NCBI GenBank assembly: GCA_037385685.1
Contig: JARRMW010000005.1
Location: 6,816-70,815, forward strand
Source of the DNA: Sva-25 sp037385685
Lineage (GTDB): Bacteria; Pseudomonadota; Gammaproteobacteria; Chromatiales; Chromatiaceae
Direction: 5' to 3'
Length of the DNA: 64,000 nucleotides
The notes under the pieces are model-generated. The model saw only the letters and a list, made by a program, of their open reading frames with translations, did not search any database and was not told the DNA's origin. The translations under genes and the position numbers were made by a program. This document shows, piece by piece, positions 42,021 to 51,259 of this stretch; positions within the stretch are counted from its first letter, which is position 1, and every line of letters begins with the position of its first letter.

Positions 42021-42470
42021 ATGACTGGTTTGATTCCCAACTTCCCCTACAACGGTGTCGTCACTGTCAACCGTGTGATCCTGAAAGAGGAATACAGTGT
42101 CGATGATCTGCAGGAACGTGTCGCGGAACTCTGCGAAAACGTCAAAACGTATCACTCCGAGACCGGCTTTGTCGGTGGCTTCGTCGCCATGAACAGTGGT
42201 GACATCTCCAACGAAGGCTCCACGATCGGCCAGGCAGTCGAGTCGGAGCTCAAGGACAGGGAGGCGCTGATCGTCACTTTCTGGAACAGCATGGAGGACC
42301 ACGAGCAGTCACACCGCTCGGAGACGTTCCAGCCGCTCTTCAGGCGCGTACTGGAGTTGTGCGAGAACGGTAACGAGGAGCTTGCCTACGAGATGCTCTG
42401 GTCTGGCAAGGCCTACTCGGAAGAGGAAGCAAAAGCCGCGCAGGAGGCCAAGGCGAGATACGCGGCATGA
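42021..42470 (+). CDS. putative ABM-like dimeric alpha/beta-barrel protein
   Basis: A 149-aa cytoplasmic protein. The segment EALIVTFWNSMEDHEQSH (within about 77-95), followed by FQPLFRRVLELCENGN and AYEMLWSG, resembles antibiotic-biosynthesis-monooxygenase or heme-degrading-type ferredoxin-like barrels, where a FW-S-E-H motif recurs. No catalytic assignment is possible. The ATG has a clear GGAGG 6 nt upstream and the stop is followed by a strong terminator, so it is a well-expressed single gene. The last 15 residues are Ala/Glu/Lys-rich. Confidence 0.55.
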   Translation: MTGLIPNFPYNGVVTVNRVILKEEYSVDDLQERVAELCENVKTYHSETGFVGGFVAMNSGDISNEGSTIGQAVESELKDREALIVTFWNSMEDHEQSHRSETFQPLFRRVLELCENGNEELAYEMLWSGKAYSEEEAKAAQEAKARYAA

Positions 42471-42497
42471 TTCCGGGATCAGTGTCCGGATGACAAC

Positions 42498-42520
42498 GGG
42501 GCTCGAAAGAGCCCCTTTTT
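42498..42520 (+). terminator. terminator after the ABM-like gene
   Basis: A 7-bp GGGGCTC / GAGCCCC stem with GAAA tetraloop followed by TTTTT. A compact, classical intrinsic terminator on the plus strand. Confidence 0.9.
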
Positions 42521-42591
42521 CATGACGCGGCGGCATTGATCAGGCAGGCATCGAGTGACAAGATGCACAGCATGAATCACGGAATTTCGCC

Positions 42592-43425
42592 ATGAAGCCG
42601 CTTCTTATCTTCCACGGCGGTTGCCAGGATGGTTTTGGTGCCGCCTGGGCCGTGTGGAAAAGGCACGCTGACGACTTTGACTACTACCCGGGCATTCACC
42701 GGGAACCGCCGCCGGATGTGAGCGGGCGCGACCTCGTGCTCGCCGATTTCGCCTACCCCCTTGACGTCATGCGGCGCCTGATTGCAGACGCGGACAGCGT
42801 CACCATCATCGATCATCATGTCAGCGCCGCCAGGGAGCTGCAGCCGCTACTCGACGCAGGGGAGATGGACGGCATCTTCGACATGGAGAAATCGGGCGCC
42901 ATGCTCACATGGGAGTGGTTTCATGCCGGAGAACCGCCACCACGACTGCTGGAATACATCCAGGACCGTGATCTCTACCGCTTCGCCCTGCCGGACAGCC
43001 GCGCAATCAGCTCGGCACTCTTCTCCTGGCCACAGGACTTCGAAACCTGGGATCGCCTGATGACCGGCGATCTGGAACAGCTGCGCCTCGACGGCATCGC
43101 CATCGAACGCAAGCATCAACGTGATATCCGCGCGCTGATCAAGTCCGGGACGAGACGCATGCTGCTTCATGGTCACGAGGTTCCGGTTCTTAACGTGCCC
43201 TTCACCATGGCCTCGGATGCCGGCAACCTGCTGGCACAGGACGAGCCCTTCGCGGTCTGTTACTGGGACGACAGGAATGGTCGCGTCTTTAGCCTGCGTT
43301 CGGTAGCGCAGGGCGTTGACGTCTCGGAAATCGCCAGATCTTTCGGCGGCGGCGGACACCGACAGGCGGCCGGCTTCAGCCTGTCATTCGAGGAAGCTGA
43401 TCGACTCTTCAGTGAGCATTCCTGA
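42592..43425 (+). CDS. DHH/DHHA1-domain phosphohydrolase
   Basis: A 277-aa protein of the DHH phosphoesterase superfamily (RecJ, NrnA and PPase-like). It has FHGGCQDGFGAAWAVW at the start (motif I), DFAY (II), and the DHH motif IIDHHVSA (III), in which the metal-binding Asp and His are intact. A later block IQDRDLYRFALPDS follows. The C-terminal DHHA1 domain has SFGGGGHRQAAGFSLS. The substrate is unknown: oligoribonucleotides or cyclic dinucleotide products are options in related families. It is transcribed alone. Confidence 0.87.
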   Translation: MKPLLIFHGGCQDGFGAAWAVWKRHADDFDYYPGIHREPPPDVSGRDLVLADFAYPLDVMRRLIADADSVTIIDHHVSAARELQPLLDAGEMDGIFDMEKSGAMLTWEWFHAGEPPPRLLEYIQDRDLYRFALPDSRAISSALFSWPQDFETWDRLMTGDLEQLRLDGIAIERKHQRDIRALIKSGTRRMLLHGHEVPVLNVPFTMASDAGNLLAQDEPFAVCYWDDRNGRVFSLRSVAQGVDVSEIARSFGGGGHRQAAGFSLSFEEADRLFSEHS

Positions 43426-43471
43426 ACTCTCGGTCGTTATAAACAGCCGTTATCAATGGTCCGCAGGGTCA

Positions 43472-45961
43472 TCAGGCCCTGCGCAGTGTCAATAGCGGTG
43501 GTTGTTGCAGGACCTTGCGGGTCCCGAGCACACCGGAGAGTCCAACGATGAGGATACCGGCAAGGATTCCCGCCAGTGGAATCCAGGGATTGAAACTGTA
43601 ATCAAACTTGAAGACCTGCTCTGCAAAAAGCCAGGCCAGCGAAGTCGCAGCGATACCGGCAAGCAGGCCGGCCAGCGCACCGAGGGTCACAAACTCGGCC
43701 ACGAGCCCGCGCATCAGGGTTCCACGCTGTGCACCAAGTGTCCTGAGTATCGCGCTCTCGTAGCGGCGCTCGTCCTGGGTCGACTGGATGGCCGCGAGCA
43801 ATACCGCGATACCTGCCATGAGCGTAAAGAGGAAGATAAACTCAACTGCCAGCGAGACTCTGTCCATGATCGTTCTCACGCGGGTCATGAGGGCACCCAC
43901 ATCGATGATGGTGACATTGGGATAGGCTTTGACCAGCTCACCCAGTTGTCCTTTCTGCTGCTGGTCGAGATAGATACTCGTGACCCAGCTTGCCGGGTAT
44001 TGATCGAGCAGGCCCGGTGGTAAAACCGTGAAGAAGTTGACATTGAATGAATCCCAGTCAACCTTGCGCAGGTTGGTCACCTGCAATGGAACTTCGGTCC
44101 CGTTGATGTCGAAAGTGACATTGTCATGCATGCCGATACGCAGTGATTCGCCTATACCCTCCTCCAGCGAGAGCAGTGGCTGCCCGTTTTGCTCACTGCT
44201 CCACCACTGCCCCTCGATGACATGGCTCGCAGCCGGCAGATCGCCGGACCAGGAGAGATTGAATTCCCGTGTCAGCAGGTGCTTCGCGCGTTCACTCTCG
44301 TAATCATCGGTAGAGATCGCCCTGCCGTTTATCTTCGTCAATCGGGCGCGCACCATCGGGTAGATACGTGTCTCCACTCCCTGGCCGGCGAAGAATTCGT
44401 TAATGCCTTCGACCTGGTCATTCTGGATGTTGATCAGGAAATGGTTCGGTGCGTCCTCGGGAAGACTTCGCTGCCAGTCATCGAGCAGATCGTTCCTCAC
44501 AGTCGAGAGCAGCAGCAACACCATGATGCCAAGTCCGAAAGCCACAATCTGCATGACAGAACCGGAGGGACGGCGTGCGATATTGGCGAGACCGAAGCGC
44601 CAGGCGACACCAACGCTGCCACGAATGGAATTCAGGGAGGCGATCAGCAGGCGGGCGCAAACCGCGAGCAACAGGAGGGTCAGCACGATCCCGGAAAGCA
44701 TGTAGACAACAAGCTCGGGATCCTGTGTCTGCCAGTAGAGCAGCACACCCATGCTGACAAGAACCCCCAGCGTGAAGAGCCAGCTGCTTGCTCCGGTCCC
44801 GGCGATATCCTTGCGCAGGACGCGCAAGGGCGGGACACGCTTGAGCGCCAGCAGGGGTGGCATGGCAAATCCAAGCAGCAGGATGATCCCGGTCACGTAA
44901 CCCAGCAGCAAGGGTTTCAGGGATGGCTGTGGCAGTGCCGTGAGCAACAGCTGGTCCATGATTTGCGCAATCACGATCTGGGCAAAATAACCCAGCAGTA
45001 CGCCAAGTGTGCTCGCGAGCAGTGCAAGCCACAGCATCTCGAGCAGGAAGAGCAGACTGATGCTGTTCTGGGTTGCTCCCATGCAGCGCATGATGGCGCT
45101 GGTGTCCAGGTGACGCTGTGAGAAGCGGCGCGCAGCCGTGGCAACAGCAACACCCGCCAGCAAAACGCTGACCAGTGCAGCCAGACCCAGAAATGATCGG
45201 GCTCGTTCGAGGGCATTGCGTAATTCCGGCCTGCCGCCTTCCACGGTCAACAGGCGCTCGCCCTCTCGCGGATTGCGATCTAGCCAGTCTGCATAGTCTC
45301 GAATGCGCGCAGGCTCACCACCAAGCAGCAGGTGATACCTGATGAGCGAGCCTGTCTGGACCAGGCCGGTGGCGGCCAGATCCTCGATGTTGAAAAGTAA
45401 TCTCGGCGCAACACTGAAGAAATCGCCACCCCGATCAGGTTCGTAGGTCAGGATGTGTGTCAGCGTGAGGGTGACTTCACCCAGCGTCACCCTGTCACCC
45501 GGCAAAATCCCGAGTTCCTGGAACAGTTTCGGCTCGGCCCAGGCTTCCCCGGGGGCCGGCACCGTCTCGACCTGGTATTCCTCACCAAAAAGGGCGTCGC
45601 TGATACTCAGAGCGCCACGAAGCGGATAGTGTTCACTGACAGCCTTGGCCTCGACGAGTTTCGGCTGGTCTCCGGCAATGATGACGCTTCGGAAACTGGT
45701 GGTTTCAGCAATCTCGAGGCCAAGCGCTTCAGCCCTGTCGCTCCTGTCGCCGGCCACAGGGCTTGCCGAGGAGACGACAAGATCAGCAGCAATCAGCTCC
45801 GACGCCTGCTGATCCATGCCCTGCTGGACCCGGTCAATGAAAAAGCCGACGGAAGTGACGCTGGTCACAGCGATGACCAGTGCGATGGCAAGAATACGCA
45901 ACTCTCCGCCGCGCCAGTCCCGCCAGAGCATGCGGGTGGACATGGCAAACAGATTCTTCAT
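43472..45961 (-). CDS. ybbP: FtsX-family ABC transporter permease (YbbP-like)
   Basis: An 829-aa permease partner of the downstream-named ABC ATPase YbbA. It has an N-terminal membrane helix (ILAIALVIAVTSVTSVGFFI), a large periplasmic MacB-PCD-type domain (about 50-260), an FtsX module (about 260-460), a second periplasmic domain, and a final FtsX module (LAVEFIFLFTLMAGIAVLL onward). This 10-helix layout fits YbbP/LolCE-type type VII transporters, which extract or move envelope substrates rather than small solutes. The start MKNLFAMSTRML has family support; the open frame extends upstream into ybbA. Confidence 0.92.
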   Translation of the reverse strand: MKNLFAMSTRMLWRDWRGGELRILAIALVIAVTSVTSVGFFIDRVQQGMDQQASELIAADLVVSSASPVAGDRSDRAEALGLEIAETTSFRSVIIAGDQPKLVEAKAVSEHYPLRGALSISDALFGEEYQVETVPAPGEAWAEPKLFQELGILPGDRVTLGEVTLTLTHILTYEPDRGGDFFSVAPRLLFNIEDLAATGLVQTGSLIRYHLLLGGEPARIRDYADWLDRNPREGERLLTVEGGRPELRNALERARSFLGLAALVSVLLAGVAVATAARRFSQRHLDTSAIMRCMGATQNSISLLFLLEMLWLALLASTLGVLLGYFAQIVIAQIMDQLLLTALPQPSLKPLLLGYVTGIILLLGFAMPPLLALKRVPPLRVLRKDIAGTGASSWLFTLGVLVSMGVLLYWQTQDPELVVYMLSGIVLTLLLLAVCARLLIASLNSIRGSVGVAWRFGLANIARRPSGSVMQIVAFGLGIMVLLLLSTVRNDLLDDWQRSLPEDAPNHFLINIQNDQVEGINEFFAGQGVETRIYPMVRARLTKINGRAISTDDYESERAKHLLTREFNLSWSGDLPAASHVIEGQWWSSEQNGQPLLSLEEGIGESLRIGMHDNVTFDINGTEVPLQVTNLRKVDWDSFNVNFFTVLPPGLLDQYPASWVTSIYLDQQQKGQLGELVKAYPNVTIIDVGALMTRVRTIMDRVSLAVEFIFLFTLMAGIAVLLAAIQSTQDERRYESAILRTLGAQRGTLMRGLVAEFVTLGALAGLLAGIAATSLAWLFAEQVFKFDYSFNPWIPLAGILAGILIVGLSGVLGTRKVLQQPPLLTLRRA

Positions 45962-45986
45962 CGACTGCTTTCCCGGATGCATCGCT

Positions 45987-46682
45987 TCAGTCGGCCTGGC
46001 CATTGACCAGCTTTCCGCCATCGAGCAGCAGCCTGCGATCACAGTGCGAGGCCAGTTGCTCGTCATGGGTGGCCATGATCAGGGTCGTGCCCTGCTCGCG
46101 GTTGATTTCGAACAGCAGCTCGATGATCCGCCTGCCGGTCTTCTGGTCGAGGTTTCCGGTCGGCTCATCGGCAAACAGCAGTTTCGGACGTGCCGCAAAA
46201 GCGCGCGCGATGGCACAGCGCTGCTGCTCGCCACCGGACAGCTGGTTGGGGTAATGATTGAGACGCTTGCCGAGGCCGACACGCTCCAGCAAGGCGCTTG
46301 CAACCTGTCGCGCCTGCGACTCACCAGCCAGCTCCAGCGGCATCATGACATTCTCGAGGGCCGTCAGGCCGTTCAGAAGCTGGAAACTCTGGAACACGAA
46401 ACCGACACGGCCTGCTCGCAGCAATGCCCGTCCGTCCTCGTCGAGTGTGCCAAGTTCCGTGCCGTCAATCGCGATGCTGCCACTGGTCGGAACATCGAGG
46501 CCCGCCAGCAGTCCAAGCAGCGTGGTCTTGCCGGACCCGGACGCACCCAGAATCGCCACCGAGGTTCCTGCAGCAATCGAAAAGTTGATACCATCAAGCA
46601 GCACCAGTTCACCCTCACCGGTGATGACGCACTTGCCAAGGCCGATCGCCTGCACAAAATTTTCGGACCCGTTATCAGTCAT
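45987..46682 (-). CDS. ybbA: ABC transporter ATP-binding protein (YbbA-like)
   Basis: The ATPase of the YbbAP transporter, 231 aa. Motifs are Walker A GASGSGKTTLLG (near residue 46), Q-loop FQSFQLLNGL, signature LSGGEQQRCAIARAF, Walker B LLFADEPTGNLD and the H-loop MATHDEQLA. This is the LolD/MacB-type subgroup. Its ATG overlaps the ATG of divergent tesA. ybbA-ybbP next to tesA is conserved in gammaproteobacteria. Confidence 0.95.
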   Translation of the reverse strand: MTDNGSENFVQAIGLGKCVITGEGELVLLDGINFSIAAGTSVAILGASGSGKTTLLGLLAGLDVPTSGSIAIDGTELGTLDEDGRALLRAGRVGFVFQSFQLLNGLTALENVMMPLELAGESQARQVASALLERVGLGKRLNHYPNQLSGGEQQRCAIARAFAARPKLLFADEPTGNLDQKTGRRIIELLFEINREQGTTLIMATHDEQLASHCDRRLLLDGGKLVNGQAD

Positions 46683-47325
46683 GTCTCTTCACAAATTCCT
46701 GTTAATGATCGTGCTCCTGGGACTCATCGCCCCGACCACGGCTTCTGCTCGACAGGTCATCCTGGTTCTGGGCGACAGCATCAGCTCCGCGTATGGTATC
46801 GACAAGGAGCAAGGCTGGGTGGCGCTATTGCAACAACGGCTTGACAGCCAGTACCCGGGCTGGCAAGTCATCAATGCCAGCGTGAGCGGCGACACCACGC
46901 GTACGGGGCTGAAACGGCTCGCTCCTGCTCTCGATGCACACCGCCCCGCGATCCTGATCGTCGAACTCGGCGGTAACGACGGCCTGCGCGGGCTCCCATT
47001 CTCGGAAATCCGCGAGAGCCTCTCAGGCATTGTCGAAACGGCCAGGCAGAGCGATGTGCAGGTACTGCTTGCGGGCATCCGCCTGCCACCGAACTATGGT
47101 GAAGCCTACAACAGCATCTTCACCGGCATCTACAGTGAAGTTGCAGGGAAATATGACATATCACTGGTGCCGCAACTCATGTACCAGGTCGCGGAGAAGA
47201 GTGAACTCATGCAGGAAGACGGTATTCACCCGACGGCCGAGGCGCAGCCACAGCTGCTCGACAACATCTGGGTCGAGCTCGAGCCCATGCTGGAGTCAGT
47301 GAGCCAGGCGAAAGCGGGGGATTAA
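46681..47325 (+). CDS. tesA: acyl-CoA thioesterase I / lysophospholipase L1 (arylesterase)
   Basis: A periplasmic SGNH hydrolase of 214 aa with signal peptide MSLHKFLLMIVLLGLIAPTT. The catalytic blocks are GDSIS (Ser), GGND (Asn) and DGIHPT (Asp-His), plus SVSGDT containing the oxyanion Gly. TesA has thioesterase, protease and lysophospholipase activities in vitro; its physiological job is unclear. The start is supported by the signal peptide; an alternative ATG eight codons later would give a short one. Confidence 0.93.
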   Translation: MSLHKFLLMIVLLGLIAPTTASARQVILVLGDSISSAYGIDKEQGWVALLQQRLDSQYPGWQVINASVSGDTTRTGLKRLAPALDAHRPAILIVELGGNDGLRGLPFSEIRESLSGIVETARQSDVQVLLAGIRLPPNYGEAYNSIFTGIYSEVAGKYDISLVPQLMYQVAEKSELMQEDGIHPTAEAQPQLLDNIWVELEPMLESVSQAKAGD

Positions 47326-47346
47326 CTATAAAGAATGCATAACATG

Positions 47347-47552
47347 AACCACGAAGAACACATAGGACACGAAGGTTTCGAGGGATTGATTATCCCCGGA
47401 TGCTCTCCCGGCGTTCCTCAACCTCTTTGTGGTTGATCATCATAACCGAGCATTCACCACGAACAGTAGCGGGGACACGAAGCTGGTCGGGGCTGATGAT
47501 CGTCAGATCGATACACCTGGCATTCTTCGTGTTCTTTGTGTTCTTCGTGGTT
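47347..47552. repeat. 206-bp element with 28-bp imperfect terminal inverted repeats
   Basis: Left arm 47347-47374 begins AACCACGAAGAACACA and right arm 47525-47552 is its inverse, matching at 26 of 28 bases. Inside are further short copies (TTTGTGGTT at 47426-47434, CCACGAACAG at 47457-47466). It encodes no protein. The CCACGAAGAACAC-type words are typical of short dispersed intergenic repeats in many bacteria. The right end lies 7 bp before the DUF3820 ATG, displacing any normal ribosome-binding site. Confidence 0.6.
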
Positions 47553-47559
47553 GCATTTC

Positions 47560-47778
47560 ATGTTTGAAAAGGAAGACCTGCCGAAACTCGCCACCATGCA
47601 GATGCCCTTTGGCAAATACAAGGGACGCGTGCTGATCGACCTGCCGGAGCCCTACCTGCTGTGGTTCGCGGGCAAGGGTTTTCCGAACGGTGAACTGGGG
47701 CGCCTGATGCAGCTGACGCTGGAGATCAAGATCAACGGCCTGGAGAGCTTGATTCAACCATTTCGAGAATCATCCTGA
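47560..47778 (+). CDS. DUF3820 family protein
   Basis: A 72-aa protein. MPFGKYKGRVLIDLPEPYLLWF and GFPNGELGRLM are the diagnostic DUF3820 blocks (within residues 15-49), and the family is otherwise known only from a putative quorum-sensing-regulated factor. It has no signal peptide. The start was placed at MFEKEDLPKL by family similarity. There is no Shine-Dalgarno sequence: the bases before the ATG belong to the right arm of the flanking repeat. Function unknown. Confidence 0.85.
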   Translation: MFEKEDLPKLATMQMPFGKYKGRVLIDLPEPYLLWFAGKGFPNGELGRLMQLTLEIKINGLESLIQPFRESS

Positions 47779-47789
47779 TTGGAAAGAGG

Positions 47790-48086
47790 GGACGCAGAGG
47801 GCTCGGAGATCCGCAGAGTGCGCAGGGTTTTCCTGTTTGTCATTGCGAAGGAGCGCAGCGACTGTGGCAATCTCTCACTTGAAATTGGCGCCGGTCAGAA
47901 CCTGCGAAGCGGAGAACCGACATCCAGCGTAAGATTTCGGCTTCCCGCCTTCGCGGCAATGACGGTATCAGTATGCGCAAACCGTCCGAAGTAAAAACCT
48001 GCTGTGCCGCCAGGCCCATGCAGATCATTACCGGACAATCCCAAAATCCTTTGCGTTCTTTGTGGTTTTCCGCGTCCTTTGCGTCC
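47790..48086. repeat. nested inverted repeats downstream of DUF3820
   Basis: The outer arms are 47790-47831 (starting GGACGCAGAGGG) and 48043-48086 (its imperfect inverse, ending CTTTGCGTCC). Inside them a second inverted pair begins with GTCATTGCGAAGG (47839-47851) and ends with CTTCGCGGCAATGAC (47949-47963), enclosing GGAGCGCAGCGACTGTGGCAA. The inner unit has the look of the widespread CATTGCGAGGAGCG dispersed repeats. The outer unit is of the CGCAGAG / GCAAAGGACGC type. No gene fits in this 313-bp gap. Confidence 0.6.
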
Positions 48087-48091
48087 GGTTT

Positions 48092-49762
<1,671 letters not shown>

Positions 49763-49764
49763 TG

Positions 49765-51165
49765 TCAGGCTGCCGATTCGATAAAACTGATGGCCATGTC
49801 GATACGTCGCAGGCAGGCCTCCCTGCCAATGAGCCAGAGCGTCAGGTCCAGGTCAGGAGAAGGCGCACCGCCCGTCACAGCGATCCGCAGTGGCATGGCT
49901 ACCTTGCCGAACCCGACGCCGAGCTCTTCAACGGTCGCAGCGACAGCCGCATGCAGAGGTTCGCGCTGCCATTCTTGCAGGGCAGCGAGCTGCGCAGAAA
50001 CCGCACGCAGGGCCTCTGCAGCCTCGCCTCTGAATGCCTTTTTCGCCGCCGCCGGATCAAACTCTTCGAAGTCCTCGTAGTAGAAAGTGCTGATCTCGGC
50101 AAGTTCAGTGAGTGTCCTCGCCCGTTCGCGTTGTGCCTCGCAGACTGCAACCAGGTGATCACCGACCTCGACATCGATCCCGCGCTCCTGAAGATGCGGA
50201 GCAAGCAGTATCGCGAGATGCTGCAGGTCACATTCCTTGATGTACTGCTGGTTGATCCACTGCAGTTTCTCGGTATTGAAACTCGATGGCGCACGATTGA
50301 CGTCCTTGAGATCGAACAGCCTGATCATTTCCTCGGTGCTGAAGAGCTCCTGGTCACCGTAAGACCAGCCGAGACGGACAAGGTAGTTCAGCAACGCCTC
50401 CGGCAGGTAACCCTCCTCGCGATACTGGATCACGCTGACTGCGCCGTGGCGCTTGGAGAGGCGCGCACCATCGTCTCCGAGAATCATGGGGACATGGGCG
50501 TACTCGGGCACCGGTAACCCGAGTGCCTGCAGCAGATTGATCTGCCGCGGCGTATTGTTGAGATGGTCATCGCCACGGATCACATGCGTAATTTCCATGT
50601 CCGCATCATCGATGACAACCGTCAGGTTATAGGTGGGCGATCCATCCGTACGGCGAATAATCAGGTCATCGAGCTCGCTGTTGCTGAATCGCACCTCTCC
50701 GCGGATGTGATCCTGAAAAACGACATCGCCGCTTTCTGGATTGCGAAAGCGAATAACATGTGGCTCGTCCGCCGATATCTGCCTGTTGCGGCAGTGGCCG
50801 TCATAGCGCGGCTTCTGCTTGTTCTGCATCTGCTCTTCACGCAATGCCTCGAGGCGCTCCCGTGAACAGTTGCAGCGGTAGGCAAGCCCGTTCTCCATGA
50901 GCGTCTCGATAGCAGCATCATAGTGTGCAAACCGTTCCGTCTGGTAGAAGGGTCCCTGGTCATAATCGAGATCAAGCCATTCCATCCCCTGCAGGATGGC
51001 ATTGACCGATTCCTTGGTGGAACGTTCGAGGTCTGTATCCTCGATGCGCAGAACAAACTGGCCGCCATGCTTTTTCGCATAGAGCCAGGAGAAAAGGGCG
51101 GTACGTGCTCCGCCAACGTGCAGGAAACCCGTCGGGCTCGGGGCAAATCTGGTACGGACTGTCAT
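49765..51165 (-). CDS. gltX: glutamyl-tRNA synthetase
   Basis: A class I synthetase of 466 aa. It has RFAPSPTGFLHVGGA (HIGH), zinc-knuckle cysteines CNCSRERL and HCRNR (only three Cys plus a His-type site), and the KMSKS-equivalent RLSKRHG near residue 245. A C-terminal anticodon-binding helical bundle completes it. With gluQ at 23.8 kb and glnS downstream, three GlxRS relatives occur in the window. Confidence 0.97.
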   Translation of the reverse strand: MTVRTRFAPSPTGFLHVGGARTALFSWLYAKKHGGQFVLRIEDTDLERSTKESVNAILQGMEWLDLDYDQGPFYQTERFAHYDAAIETLMENGLAYRCNCSRERLEALREEQMQNKQKPRYDGHCRNRQISADEPHVIRFRNPESGDVVFQDHIRGEVRFSNSELDDLIIRRTDGSPTYNLTVVIDDADMEITHVIRGDDHLNNTPRQINLLQALGLPVPEYAHVPMILGDDGARLSKRHGAVSVIQYREEGYLPEALLNYLVRLGWSYGDQELFSTEEMIRLFDLKDVNRAPSSFNTEKLQWINQQYIKECDLQHLAILLAPHLQERGIDVEVGDHLVAVCEAQRERARTLTELAEISTFYYEDFEEFDPAAAKKAFRGEAAEALRAVSAQLAALQEWQREPLHAAVAATVEELGVGFGKVAMPLRIAVTGGAPSPDLDLTLWLIGREACLRRIDMAISFIESAA

Positions 51166-51194
51166 GGTGTTCCATGGAAAATTCTGAAGCGGTT

Positions 51195-51233
51195 ATTCTA
51201 GCAAAGAGAAAGGCGGCCTGATGGCCGCCTTTC
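51195..51233 (-). promoter_or_regulatory. terminator of ppiD and extended -10 promoter of gltX
   Basis: On the minus strand a perfect 11-bp stem GAAAGGCGGCC / GGCCGCCTTTC (51208-51233) follows ppiD by about 26 nt. Directly after it comes TTTGCTAGAATAACC, where TGC-TAGAAT (51195-51200) is an extended -10 element. It reads into gltX, whose ATG is 29 nt downstream. The hairpin overlaps where a -35 would lie. Confidence 0.5.
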
Positions 51234-51259
51234 TGCATCTGCCGGGATAATTTCACGGT

